Shown here piece by piece: positions 29,244 through 41,667 of a stretch of DNA of 64,000 bases (position 1 is the first letter of the stretch; each line of letters starts with the position of its first letter). The DNA comes from Nitzschia sp. DOCU1 (taxonomy: Eukaryota > Bacillariophyta > Bacillariophyceae > Bacillariales > Bacillariaceae), in the NCBI GenBank assembly GCA_951394045.1, contig OX595989.1, forward strand, positions 2,666,001 to 2,730,000, in the 5' to 3' direction. The translations under genes were made by a program, and so were the position numbers. The notes below the pieces were generated by a model. The model did not search any database. It had not been told where the DNA came from and saw nothing but the letters and a program-made list of their open reading frames with translations.

Positions 29244-29696
29244 TTATGCATTCCAATCGATAGAGAAATCATGATCTTGGGTTGCTGATTCCGTTGCTGG
29301 GGATTCAAATGAGTAATTTCGGGAATGGACGCAGCATGATCCACGCATCCAGTCGACTGATTCCTCCCCATTTTGTTCGGCAGCGCATGATGTCATTTTT
29401 TCGTACTGTAATTCTTAGAGGTGGCGATGAAGAGGGTGCCACTGTGAAAAGGGGTGATTTGTCCAGAGAAGGTTTTAGCTTGGCGAGAAATATTCGTCTC
29501 ATGGGACGACCGTAGTAGTAGTACCTCACAACTCATCGTAGCAACAATTTTAGTTTGTTTCAACGTTTGACTAAACTGATCCTAGTCCACCGCGGCAAAA
29601 AGCGCGCACGGAGAGCCGAACCAACTTTTCGACCATGGACAATAGCAAGGTGATGCGAAAAGATATGTGTCATTGCCATCATTGGTCCACAGCATC
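29244..29696. other. Intergenic
   Basis: 453 bases between the small membrane ORF and the Mpo1-like gene. Two short overlapping open frames (near 29282..29529) show no family signal. Confidence 0.45.
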
Positions 29697-30389
29697 ATGA
29701 GCACGAAGACTTCACTCAAGTCTGTACCAAAGCCAGCAAAGGCTCGTCTCGCTTCAAGGGGCTTGCCTCCGATCCTGGGCATGATCGGATCGATAGCATT
29801 TTTTATAGTCCTCTTTTCCTTGGCGATTCCGAATAAAGAAGGATATGACACCTTTCGGAAGTGTCACGGCAACTGTGTTAACGGAATTCTTCACTTTGTG
29901 GGCATGCCTCTGGCCGTGTCAGGAGTCTTTTTGATTGTTCGTAGTGTCAGTGATCATGCCGAGTTCACCCGACATCTCAGCTTTTGCGTTACCACGACAT
30001 ATTTGTACCTCTACTTGCAATTCGAGACGCATCCAATCACACCGTGGTTGTTCTTCATCATGTACATGAGCATATGGGAGTTTATATTGTATCGAAGGCT
30101 TTACAATGATCCTTCCTGGACTCGATTGGGTTACCTTGCTGTCGGTGTGTTACTGGTCGTTGTCAATGTTGGAGCACTTGAAGCTATCGGACATGGACCC
30201 CTCTTTGAAAATCATCACAGTTATGTTTTGGAATTTTTCAATGTAAGTTCTATGCTATGTTCTGAAATAGTGTTGACTTTCTATTCGATCTCACCCGGTG
30301 CTATTCAGAGCGTGTTCCACACTCCTCTTTATGGCGTGAACTCCGTCGTTGCCACTTTAATACCGAGACCCGATCACACCTGCTGGTAG
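29697..30389 (+). CDS. Mpo1/DUF962-like multi-pass membrane protein
   Basis: Start ATG 29697. The coding region contains a GT-AG intron, 30243..30308 (GTAAGT...CAG, 66 bases), giving exons 29697..30242 and 30309..30389 and 208 residues. HGNCVNGILHFVGMPL matches the HxxxxNxxxHxxGxPL block of the DUF962 family and IGHGPLFENHH is its second conserved GHxxFE block. About four membrane segments are seen. Yeast Mpo1 is an Fe-dependent dioxygenase of the ER that acts in alpha-oxidation of 2-hydroxy fatty acids. The intron is a multiple of three with no stop, so retention yields a 230-residue product; splicing joins EFFN to SVFHTPLYG, which fits the family better. Confidence 0.7.
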   Translation: MSTKTSLKSVPKPAKARLASRGLPPILGMIGSIAFFIVLFSLAIPNKEGYDTFRKCHGNCVNGILHFVGMPLAVSGVFLIVRSVSDHAEFTRHLSFCVTTTYLYLYLQFETHPITPWLFFIMYMSIWEFILYRRLYNDPSWTRLGYLAVGVLLVVVNVGALEAIGHGPLFENHHSYVLEFFNVSSMLCSEIVLTFYSISPGAIQSVFHTPLYGVNSVVATLIPRPDHTCW

Positions 30390-30459
30390 TAGACTAATCC
30401 AAATAGAAGAAGCTCAAAACGAATGACTCTAGTCGTAGTTTACAGTACCTGCAAACATC

Positions 30460-33400
30460 TCAGCTGCCATATCGTGCCTTGTAAAGAGCCAATTGTTCGG
30501 GTGGAAGTTGATTGATCGCATCTGCACTGCTAACGCCGCTTCCTGAAGTACTCTCCAGAATCTTAGCACATCGCATCCATCCTTCCCACTGGCGTCGATC
30601 TTCGTATATCTTTCCTTCCACTAGTCGCGGCAACAGCGTATGGCAGATCCAACTATGTAAACTCTCGTGCTTGGAGCAGACCAGAATGATGGTCCGCATA
30701 AAGGCCAAAGGCAACTTTTCCTCGCCTGTCAAGAAGACGCCACTCATATGGTCCAATGCCGACATGACCAGACTATCCGTAAAGATCTCGTCTTTGTCCA
30801 AACAAATACGAATTGCGTCCAGATAGCGCTTCTGTGGCAAACCAGCTGCTTGAAAGTCCAACTTGTGCAGGAACACGAGCTGCTCGCATCCAGTCATTCC
30901 CTTGAGACTAGGCGTTTCCGGTTCGGGCTCATCTCGAAAGAGTAGGGTCTGTCGTCCCAGGCGATCGCTCATTTTGACCAAGGCCGCCATGAAAATTGAA
31001 TCATCGGCATCGACAAATTCTGGTAATTTCTCGATGAGATCTTTCCTCAACATGGCCGAGACCACGGGGATGAGGAACCGAGCATCCTTGGTTTCTCCTG
31101 CCTTTTTCTTCTCCTGAATCTCAAAGCAGGCGTCAATAAATTCTTGCGGTGGCACGCCCTTTTCGCCCAAGGGCGCCAAGTTGTCCAACAAGGCCAACAA
31201 CAATGGCGTCTCGGCGTGAGAGGCCATATCCGCTACCTTGAGAGCAATCTCCGCTGCTCCGTGCTTTGTTCCAACGGCTCGGGCCAGCTTGGACATTTGC
31301 TGCCGGACTGCTTTGGACAGTACATCCGCCTTGGGGACCGAACTAAATTCGAAGAGTGTCTTGATAATTTCAGGTCGACGAATACATAGGGCCATGAACA
31401 ATAGAGCCGGCTTTCGAACTTTGTCCATGGCAGCCTTTTCTTCCTCACTGTCCGGAGCAAATGGTCCTTTGGGGGTATGTTCGTTTGCGTTTTCCTTTCC
31501 GGCCGCTTCCTGGTTGGCTTTCATAATCTTACTATAGTTCTCCACCGCATAGTTCGACGCGACCTTCAATTCCGCAATTGCTGCTTCCACTACGGCGTTG
31601 GCAAGGTCATTGGATCGAGCGTACAAAACATTCATGACCAATTTCAAAGCCTTGTCTTCGCAACTTGGACTAGCATGAAAGTGTCCCGACGCCAAGGCCA
31701 CGGCCGTTTGGACGGCACTTTTGCGTGACTCGGGGTGTGTTCGTTGAAAGGCTGCATCTCGTAGGACCAACAGAGCTGCCGTGGCTCGTTTCTCGGCAGC
31801 TTGCTTGGCGGCATGCAAAGCAGCCGATGTTGCAATGCTTTGTTGTGACTGCTTGCGAGCTGCCTCGGCAGCCTTCTTGGCAATATCATCTAAATCACAC
31901 ATGGCACTAACCAGTTTCAAAGCAGACGAAGTCATGAGCGGCAAGATACCGAATTCGGTTTGCATCTTGGAGGCCAGAGACGTGGCGACACGTTTGCGAT
32001 CGTTGTCGGTAGGCTTGGTGTTTGCCCGTTCACTCGAATGCAAGACGGAACTTGCATAGACATTCAAACTCGCCTTGTATTTAGACGCCCACTCTTCGTC
32101 TTTCTTTTCTTCTTCTTCGTCGTCGTCGTCGTACTGACAATCCTGTGCGTACGCCTCAGTCAATATTGCATTGCTCAGAGACGAGGCATCTCGACCATCT
32201 GCGGCAGCAGCAAAGTTCAAGGTCGACGTTGCTTCCAATGCCAAACACGACGTCACAAGTGGAAAGCTAGCAGCCAATTGATCCATGGAATACGTCGCTG
32301 ATTCCCCTTGCTCTCCCAGTCGTTTCTTGGCACTTTGAATCGTGTCCAGGGCCATGTCCTGGGCTGGCTGAAGTTGCGCTGGTGGCGGGACCTGTTGTAG
32401 CGTCCAAGCTAAACGAGCCGCCACCCGATTCGCCAGGTCAGTGAGGGTTCCACTGCGACTCGTCATGCCATTCGTAACAATGCGCCCCAACGCTTCGGCC
32501 GCTGCGGTCTGACATTGCATTTGATACATTTTCAGTTGATCCTGCGTGTCGTCTTCTTTTTTGGATTTCTTCGCCTTGGGAGCTTCGGTGGTCGTAGTAC
32601 CAGTAGCTGCCAATAGTAATTTGGGGGCCAATTCATAGGTCCCATCCGGATGGGCAGTCCAAGCATTGCCACCATCCCGCGAATACCATCGACCTTCTTC
32701 TTGGGCCAGAGACGCCCCGTTGGTCATTACGGCATCAATCACAAAATCCAACAATACGGGTGGTGTGGTGGACGAGGCTCCTGTCTTGCGTTTGGTGGAC
32801 GAACTGGAGGCCGGCCGTTTGGCTGGCAAATGTTTCAAGTTGGCCAAAATCAATTCGATCGAATCCACCATGGAGGTGGGAAGTTGAATACCATGTCCCA
32901 GACCTCGAGACGCCCGAGCGGCTCTCATTTTGGCCAAGGCATCGTCAGTCTCACGCTGGCGTTTGGTCGATCGTTGTTCACTACCACCGCCACCACCACC
33001 ATCCACACTCGTATCCCATTCGTAAAACATATTGGCTCGATTACGTGCCGCGCGACCAGCTGTCTTGAGCGCATTGGTCTGTTGGGCCATTTTGAGTGCC
33101 TTTTCGGCTTGAATTTGCATATCACACTTTTCTGCCAGACACTTGTGTAATAGATCGGCAGATTGCGTTTGGACACTGAGAGCATTTCGCAAGAGCGTCA
33201 AACAGGACGCTTTGAGCTGAGCTTGAATGGCCAATACAGCATTCTTGGGCAGAATACCCATGTTGCCCTCGTCTGCTACGGGAGGATCGACGGCTCTTCG
33301 TACCAAGCACGTGGCTCCTTCCTTGAAAAAGACGGGACGATTTGTGGCAATGGCTGCCACAGCATTAATACTCAAGGCATACGATTTGGGCGAAAGCAAA

Positions 33401-34846
33401 AAATCAAAATCCAAATTGGGTCGATCAATACGAATGTCCAAAGCATTCTCCATATCCTCCGCATCGGGAAGACTAGCTTCCAATTCTAAAAAGGCCAGTG
33501 CGGCCGGTTTGAGAATGGAGACAACTTGTGCCGACGGAGTATTGTTTACGCTCAACATTAAGTCGGAAAGGAGATTGACATCCATTTTGACTTGACCGCC
33601 CATCAAGGTCAGGCCACGAAGAGTAGCAAAGGCGTACTCGGAAATGGATTCCAGGGCTTCTCGAGTAATAATGGGGTGACCCGCAGGAAGATCGTCGAGC
33701 GAAAAATCGTCGGGCTAGGGGGCAAGCAACAACGTTAAGAACAATTTTATCCGGCTGTAGAGATTCCCCAGGCATGGCCTGCTGTGAACTTACCGTATTT
33801 GTTCTTCGTCGTTGCGAAGCATCGGCTTGTGGTTTGGACGAACAACACAAGCATACAATTTCCAAAAACTTGAGACAGGCACTCCGCAAGGCATCCCCCT
33901 GATCCGCCGTGACAGTCGAGCTGGTAGTGGTCAAAAAGAGCTTTTTCAACACGCCTTCTACCATTTTCATGACGGGTCCATAAATCCGATTGGCACCTCG
34001 ATCATCGGTATCTCGAATCCGCTGCGCAATGTGTTTGAGCGACGGCCGAAGACTAGCCGATGCGGCCACGACACCTCGTGCCGCAATGGCCGCTTCGGCC
34101 GTATCATCGGTGAAGACTCCCGGTAACGTACAAGCAATCGATGCCTGCACCCAGTATCTCAATATTTCTCCTTCTCTTGCCATTCGTTTGGCTTGTCGAC
34201 GTTTGATTTGTGGTCGAGGCTGATTTGCTTGTGCATTGTGATGTTTGGAACTGCTAGTTTGTTGTCCACTTCCATACGGCCCCGCATTGGCGGCGGGGCT
34301 AGGATCTAACCAGCTCCCTGGTTTGTGACATTCTTTATAGAGCTGTCGAAAGAATTCTAAAGACGCTCCTCGTTTGGCGGGTATTGTGTCGGATTGTGCC
34401 ATTTCCAAGAGCACTGGAAGGACTAAATCACTCACAATTCGTTGATAAACATCCTCACAACTCGCTTCGACTCCTTCGGCTCCTACACCGCGATAGTACG
34501 TTCTCGCTACAGACGGTGCCGTGTGGGCGGCCACTTCCAATACAGGTCGTAGCAATAACGCCAGTTCTTCTTGAACCCCCGCTGCTGCTGCGGCCGTACG
34601 AACTCCTGGATGCACCTTGACATCATCCAAGGCGGCAACGATGCGTCCTTCTAAATCATCAATCGCCAACAAGAGAGGATCTTCTTTTTCCATGACATCG
34701 TCCGTTTCCGTCGGTAATTCGGGCGCAGCATTATCATCGTCACTGAGCATTTCGTCATCGTGTGGGTTGTAATCGTCGACGTTATTGGCAGTGGCAGTTG
34801 CTTCACGGCCGCCGCCGCGACGATCGGAACCACCACCACGAAACAT
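30460..34846 (-). CDS. SYMPK: Symplekin/Pta1, mRNA 3'-end processing scaffold
   Basis: Exon 1 34846..33794 (351 codons) and exon 2 33714..30460, intron 33793..33715 (GTAAGT...TAG), phase 0, 1435 residues. The join gives RRTNT-PDDFSLDDLP. The first half is helical repeats beginning LLLAIDDLEGRI. The C-terminal 190 residues carry the symplekin C-terminal block: KLPLAFMRTIILVCSKH, LHSWICHTLLPRLVEGKIYED, WEGWMRCAKILES and INQLPPEQLALY. Symplekin scaffolds the CPSF and CstF cleavage and polyadenylation machinery in the nucleus. Low-complexity inserts (poly-Asp/Glu, Gly run near the middle) are larger than in animals, which explains the extra length. Confidence 0.85.
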
Positions 34847-35525
34847 GATATACTGACTGACTGATCCAAAAACTGTACTACGACGTCAACTAATAAAGAG
34901 TAAGTCCTCTGGCTGCTTCTAGAGTACGATAGCAGGAAACCAGGACGGTGGTGCCGTTTGAGATGGTCGATCTATCCACTGTTAAACAGCAACCGCAAAA
35001 GCAGATCTCATCGTGATGTGGATAACACACGATGAGAGACGGCGATGAGAGAGATCCTCGTCTTTTTTACTGCACAGCTAGCAGGGCGCGCCATGTCGAA
35101 GCGGCGTACAGACACATTCGACTGCCATGACTAACGGACAACTGACGGACACACCTCGCAACTCGACCGACCCCGCCGATCAACTCGACGATGGGAAGAA
35201 AGCCTCCGCCACACATGTTATTGTTACTCCTTGCCACTGCCATACGAACTGTCTCTACATCTTTGTTTTATTTGCACTCTATGGCTCCTTTGGATGCACG
35301 TCGTCTTCCTCGTATGTAGTCGTCGCTGTCTTGATGGTGGTGACAAGAGAACAAACGGCGGCGGCGAGATTGGTGACAATTCAGACTTGGCGACGCCTGT
35401 TCTAGCTAGCTAATAACTATTCGTACGTAGCAGGTAATAGGTAAGTAAAATATACAAGCGGGTGATGTTACATGAAATAAGTGCTGTGCTTCTTCTGCTT
35501 GATTTTCATACTATGATAGGATCGA
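34847..35525. other. Intergenic upstream of symplekin
   Basis: 679 bases. A 92-codon plus-strand frame at 35127..35405 has a hydrophobic middle but no family signal and is not called. CGACGTCA half-site near 34883. Confidence 0.45.
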
Positions 35526-38500
35526 TCACTTCACGGGCTTCTTGGTAGAAGCTCCTTTCGCTTGTTGAGTCTTAACTCGGAGGGCTTGCTCACGCTTCAG
35601 CAAGTCACGAATGACTCTCATACATGTACACAAGAATTGGGCTTCGTCGTTATCCTTGCAACGGAACTCAATATGCCGCTTCTCAGACTTGAAGAGGTAG
35701 TCAAGAGTCACCAAAACAGAATCCTTGAACTTGTCCGCGATCTTCTTGGGAATGGGACTCTCGATATCTTGCGTGTTGGAAACATGAATGTCCTTCAAAT
35801 CCACCAACAACATACCGCCGTGTCCATTCTTATCAATATTGGCGAGGCTGTAACCTCCGCCTTTGGCGTTGAATTTCTTCAACCACAATAGTGCCTTGGG
35901 GCATTGAGCCACTTCGGCACCCGATTTACTGTTGGCTTCGTGTGCAATCAAAGCAATTTGTTCCTTGGAAACAGTAAAGTATCGAACTTGCCACTGCTTG
36001 CGGCGATTCAGCTTCAAGACTTCCACTCCAACGTTGGCAAGCTGCTTGGAGAACTTCTCAATGAGACTTCGTTGACTGAATGACAACAGGATGGGCGTTG
36101 TCGTCGCCTTTGAGGCTTCTGCAGACACGAGGTCCGAACCAGCGGAGCCAGACAAATAACTTCTGGATTCAGCGCTGCTATGAGCTTCGGAAGACGAGCC
36201 AGAAGCACCAGACGACTCGCCAGTTTCTGCAGAGTCGGAGCTGCTGCCCGTTGTGTAGCTGGCGGAAGCTCCAGAGTTGTCTCCTCCCTTGCTAACCTGA
36301 GACGAGACAGCGGAATTGGCAATCTCCAATAGCTTGCCACGGGCAACCTCTCGCTTCTTGTCGTGCTCTTCCTTCTTTTCGACCAGAGGCTTGGCTGCCT
36401 TGTTGAAGGCAGAGTCCAGTTTGTCCCACTCGTTCCAAACACGCTTCTCCAGCTCAGTGAGATGCGAGCTTGTGTTGTGGGAATCGGCGGATATGAAAGT
36501 ACCACCTTCGTCGTCTTCAGCCTCCGGTGGTATCACTACCTTCGTCTCCTCGGGTTCTTCGTCCTTGGCACCAAAACGGCATACATTGGCAACTGCGGTG
36601 AAGGCATCGGTCAATCCACAAGTAAAGTTCATAAACATGGACGGAGGTTCTTCTTCTTCCTTCTTTTCTTCCTCGGCCTTGGGCTCCTCAGGAGGTAAAA
36701 CAGTCTCCGTTTCAATCTTGGTCTCATTATCTCCGTCCAAAAGAGTGTCCTTGCCGCTGGTTAGTTTACTCTTTGAGTCGGCAGATACCGACTGGCTGGC
36801 GTTATTTTTTATCGTTTTTGCCTTGGGAGTTTTTGCATGGGCCTTGTCCTCCTCCATTTGATTTGCAATGCCTTTGGTTGGCGTTCTCGGCCTTCGTCCG
36901 AATTTCTGGAAAGGTGCACCCAGAATGGAAGACGTAATATCAGAATTCACGTGCTCCATCTCCTGCTCAACGACGGTACCCGATCGATCGTTGGTCGAGT
37001 ACATAGAATAAGGATTTGAGTTGGCCATTGGTGATGTCAGTCGCTTCTTGAATCCTTTGAGACTCAATTTGTTCTCTGGAGTCTTTCGCCGGGAAATGGG
37101 TTTGTTGATGGCTCTAGTGTCGCTGCGAACTGAACGTCGCGAAGGCGTTGGGACGTCCTTGCTCTCCAACGCTCGGGGTGGCTCCGATCTTCGCGTGTGA
37201 CCAGAATGAAAGAACTTATTCGGGGTTGGCGGTTGCTTGTTTGAGTGCTTGGCTACAATCTTGTCCTTTGCGCTCAACGTACTCGAGGGTTTCTTGGGAC
37301 CCAGTACCTTTGAAACGTCGTCTTCGAGTCCACCAAAAATATCGTCCTCCTCGTCCTCGCTGGTTGAGAAGCCAGTTTTTTCATTCACCTCGCCCCTTGC
37401 TGAAATGGGTTGACCACCCCGGGGTGTGGAAGCCTTAGCAAGCACGGACTTGATGACGTTTGGCATTTTCATCTTCCATCGTGAGTGGCGCGATGAGGCT
37501 GGTGAATCTGAAATACTGATGTCTTCTTCCTTCCGATCAGTTCGCGTGTTGATAGCTAGCGAGGCAGGCAACATCTGTTTACCGCGACCGGAATCCTTGT
37601 CATTTTGTGGGTCCGAGTGCGGTCCCGAGGATGTATCGGTACTAGCTGTTGGCTGGGGGCCAATCGTAGAGCCAAAATCTCTCGGAGGATCGGGCCTCGG
37701 TGCTACAGGCTGCTGGTACGTCTCGGGCTTCATACCAGACGATTCTTCTTCCTCGTCTTCAACGATTGTGTCAAACTGCTGGCGCTTGGGAGGGGCCTGT
37801 GAGACAGGGGGGATCTTGAGTTGTGGTGGATCCACTGGAAATTGGTTGCTTGCAGCCGGAGCCGCTTCTCCTTCTTCATTTCCAACCAAAGTGGTACTCT
37901 TCATGCTGACGCTAACAGATCGCATGCTGGCCGAGCCATCTAAGTCAGATGAGTTTTGAAGCCCCGACAGACCTGTCCTGATGCTATAAGAGCCTTCTCT
38001 TTGGGACCCGTTTCCGACGTTGATATCTTCGCCAGCATGGTCCTTTGCTCGAGCGTGATTCGAAGACCCGTTTTGAATGCTCGAAAGTCCACTTCTGAGA
38101 CTTGATGAGGTCGTTCCTTTCGTCGAGGTGCTTCTTTCCCCTGGCTTCCCGGAATCATCTTTTCCGACAAGCGCTCGTTCTCCATCCCTCTGGTTGACTT
38201 TGATCCCTTCGCTCTCGTGGTCGTCCGCGACACATTGTCTATCAAAAGACATCCCAACCGGATCATGCTTCTTGCCGGAATTTTCGCCACTACCTTCGCT
38301 CTCGTCATCGTGGAAAACAAAACCAGGTGGAGCCTCAGCTGCCGAGTAGCTGGTTTGAATCGGAATGACCGTATTTTCCTTGGAATTGTTCTCGAATTCA
38401 GCAAGATCCTCCTTCGAATTTTTTTGTTCGATGGAGGACCCGATAGTCGGTTCACTCTGTCCCTCAACTGAAGGTCCAACAGTTGGCTCACTACCTTCCT

Positions 38501-41107
38501 CTTCGTCGATTTGCGGTGGCACGCCAGTCGGCATAACCCTAGCACCAGACCCAGCTTCAAATGCCGAGTGTTTTGAGGGTGAATTCAGCAAGTACTCAAA
38601 TTCGTTGTTTCCTCTCGGTACGTCAACTCGTGGGCTCATTGAGACAATCGAATGGGCCATAGAATGCCCAGACCGCATTGATGGACCAGGGGACATTTCA
38701 CCAAGAGGATTCACGCCATCCGGTCCAAGACGCAGATAAATTTGTTGAGAGTGCTCGGTTGGCAAACTAATCATCGATTGTTGAGAAAAGGTGGCGCTCG
38801 AAAGTGAGCTTAGATAACCTCCTTCTTGCTGCGGGAACATCTGACGTGGAGCCGCATATTTAGGCTGACCAATGGCATAGAATCCGTCAGCATACCTCCG
38901 ATCAAAGTTGCGATCACTTGTCGAATGAAGAGATTCTTCTTGCTCCATGAAAGGACTTTCCACGCTGTCGATTGAGAGACGCCCACTTTTGCCGTCGATG
39001 TTCATGGGCGAAGCATTTGAGTATTCAAAGCTATTGAAGACGGAACCACTTCCACCGGCAACTGCTTCTCTTAAATTCCTTGGAGAGCGCAGAGACAACG
39101 GACTTGCCGTAGCCAGAGGGTGTGGTGGGCGACCTTGAGGGACTTTCGTGGCGTCGACATTTTCCTGGCTCTGTTGAGGGTTTGTCGTCTCTTCTGTCAG
39201 TCGCATATTTGGATATTCAAAGGAATTATCAGTTAGATCATAGAAGAGAAAATGCTTGCATCTTTCCTCCGCGTGCTAGTCAACTTACCGTGACGTCCAA
39301 CAGCTTGGTTCTCAGTCGAAAGCATTTCAGGACGCGACTCCTTAAAATGACGAAAGCTCGAGAATAGTTCTTCTGAAAACGGCTTCGCAGAATTATCTGT
39401 CTTCACTTGTGGCTTGGCGGAGCTCTTTTCTGCGAACATCGACTGAAGGGATCGATCAATTTGAATTGGGGCTCGAGGAGATCGGGCCATGAATGCAGGA
39501 TGATTTATCCTTCTCTTGTCAGCGGAGCTCAAGGACACTATCGAGCCACTAGTCGAACCTTCAGTATCTTTCATGGACTCGTGTACGGGATAAAGTTCGT
39601 CCGTCTTTACAGTCGGGACATTTGCAAATAGTAGTTTCGACGAATTTTTGATGGCAAGGACGTTGGCCGCTCTTAGCGCCAGTCGATCGGAAACATCATT
39701 CGAACTCCGCTGAACCTTGGAGGTATTCTCATCAGGAAGCGTGTTTTCTTCAGGCTGAGGATTTACTGCCTGTTGCTCCTCGAGCTGCTTTACCGCGTCC
39801 GCTTTCTCCTTTTTCCGTTGGGCAGCCTGTAGAAGTGCTTTTCGAGCTTCATGATGCGATACTTTACTAATTGTGCGCGCTCCTCGGACCGCTTGCATCG
39901 GGGAGAGGGAACGGCTTCTTTGCACACCGGCCTCCAACACTTCAGGTGCAGGTTCAGGGGTTCCAGTACGCCTTATTGCCTGGGAAAGTTTCCCTGCTCT
40001 GCTGTTGGCCTGAATATGCTGTTTCTCACCAGATGTTGAAACTATCGATCGACTTTCCTCTCCAATCGACGTTGAATCCGATGGCTTCGGATGTCCAGGA
40101 ATGCTACTAAGAGAGCTTCTGCTGGGAGCGGGAGAAATTGCGCGTGAAATGATCTGACGGTTGATGCTGAGTAGTTCATTGTTCGTGTGTGACGAACGAG
40201 ACGACGAGGTCGAAGAATCATCGTTCGACCTTTCATCCTGACCAGTGCTCTTTGTCTCAACCTCTTCTTTTGTTGTGATCGCAGGTGATTTTGATGTACT
40301 GACAGCGTGACTGATTCTAGACCTTGCAAGCTGCAAAGCCTTGCTTCGCTGTGTCGCCACGTCGCTTACTCGTGGCGCGCGATTCTCGTCGAGCGAACCG
40401 CTCTTTGACAGAGCCGCCGTCAGTGAAGAAAGAGATCCAGGCCCCTGTGATAGTGGTTTAGTAGAGGCAGGAATGACTTGACGGTTCTGGAGGAACTGCG
40501 ACATAATGTCAGGCTTGCCCTGAGAGAATGACGGAGAAGAGGACGCTTTGGGGGTTTCTTTATTCTGAATATGCTTCAGAGGCGAATTACCATCTGGGGA
40601 TGCCTGTTGAGAAAGAACACCGGGAGAGCCACCAAGAGACTTTCTTCCGACTGGGGACTTCTGTGGAAGAATGACCGGGGCATTGGCTTGGGGCAAGAAA
40701 GGGGAGGAGTAACGGCGGGCGTTGTCCGACGTCTGGTCTCCGTTTGGAACCGGAATAACGCTTTCTTCGGGAGGCCAGGGCCAAGAGTTTCGGTTTGTCT
40801 TCGTTGTTCCATTTGCCACGTTCGTGCTGAGGGGCTTCCGGTTGGGCGTTGAGGGACGGTTGAACGACAGGTGATTTGATGGGGTATTGGGAGTCGTAGG
40901 CTTCAAGAACGATGGTCCAGACGGTGTAGTGGGTCGTTTGAAAGAGGTCCCAACTGGCGTTGTAGGCTTTTTGAATGGCTGGTTAGTGGGAGCTCCAGGA
41001 CGCTTGAACGACCCCAAACTTCTCGCCCCCGGACTACTCCTATCATCGTCGTTGCCCCCTGCATGCTCGAACATGGCGACACGATTCTTCACCGACATCG
41101 ACGCCAT
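35526..41107 (-). CDS. 1828-residue disordered protein with C-terminal PH-like domain
   Basis: Exon 1 41107..39289 and exon 2 39193..35526; intron 39288..39194 (GTAAGT...CAG), phase 1, joining GRH to EETTNPQQ. The two open frames fit one protein because the junction phase is exact. The N-terminus has SVKNRVAMFEH followed by about six Phe/Lys-Arg-Pro-Thr-Thr-Pro-like repeats (SFKRPTTPSGP, SFLKPTTPNTP). The next 1500 residues are Ser/Pro/Glu-rich, with many Ser-Pro and Thr-Pro sites. The last 190 residues are ordered: KQWQVRYFTVSKEQIALIAHE and DSVLVTLDYLFKSEKRHIEFRC suggest a pleckstrin-homology-type fold. A membrane- or cytoskeleton-linked signalling adaptor is a reasonable guess. No known family is named. 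Confidence 0.7.
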
Positions 41108-41667
41108 CTTGGCAATCCACCCCTCAAAATCGAATGTATCGCTTTAATGGGAGACCAAAGTAGCAGCTATATTATTGTCGTAAACTGATCCAACTTCTTT
41201 CGTTCGTCTTTGTTGACGCTCTGATGATGTCTGGAAACAAAATTGCTAAAAAAGCACGGATGATTGAAGAAATGTGAGGCGAGAGGCGGGACAGCAAACG
41301 ATCAGGGGATTAAAATCTACGTGAACGAGGATTTAGTTTGATCAACGGCATCGTCTCCATACCTCTTCAGTAATTAAAAATATTTATCACATACAAAAAT
41401 AGGCAACGATATATGCCACACACATGTATCACAACGCGCCGGTCAGCCCACCTGCTGCAGACTTGGAGATAGAACAAGAAGAAAAAAATAGTAAATAAAG
41501 CGTGGACGAGTCGACCCATTCGACTTTTAGTTTTCCTAGCTACCGGTGCGGTCGGTTCAAGCGCCTAATTACAACCAAACTATTGTGCGCCAAATACATG
41601 TAGGACAGGAGAGTTTGAAATCAAGATGTCATTGAAGCAGCATACTAAAGAAAACGTTAGACAACTA
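41108..41667. other. Intergenic
   Basis: 560 bases, AT-rich in the middle (near 41370-41410). Presumed promoter of the 1828-residue protein and 3' end of the next gene. No gene seen. Confidence 0.5.

Noticed and set aside
35127..35405. 92-codon plus-strand frame with hydrophobic middle
   Set aside because: No family signal; lies in the symplekin promoter.
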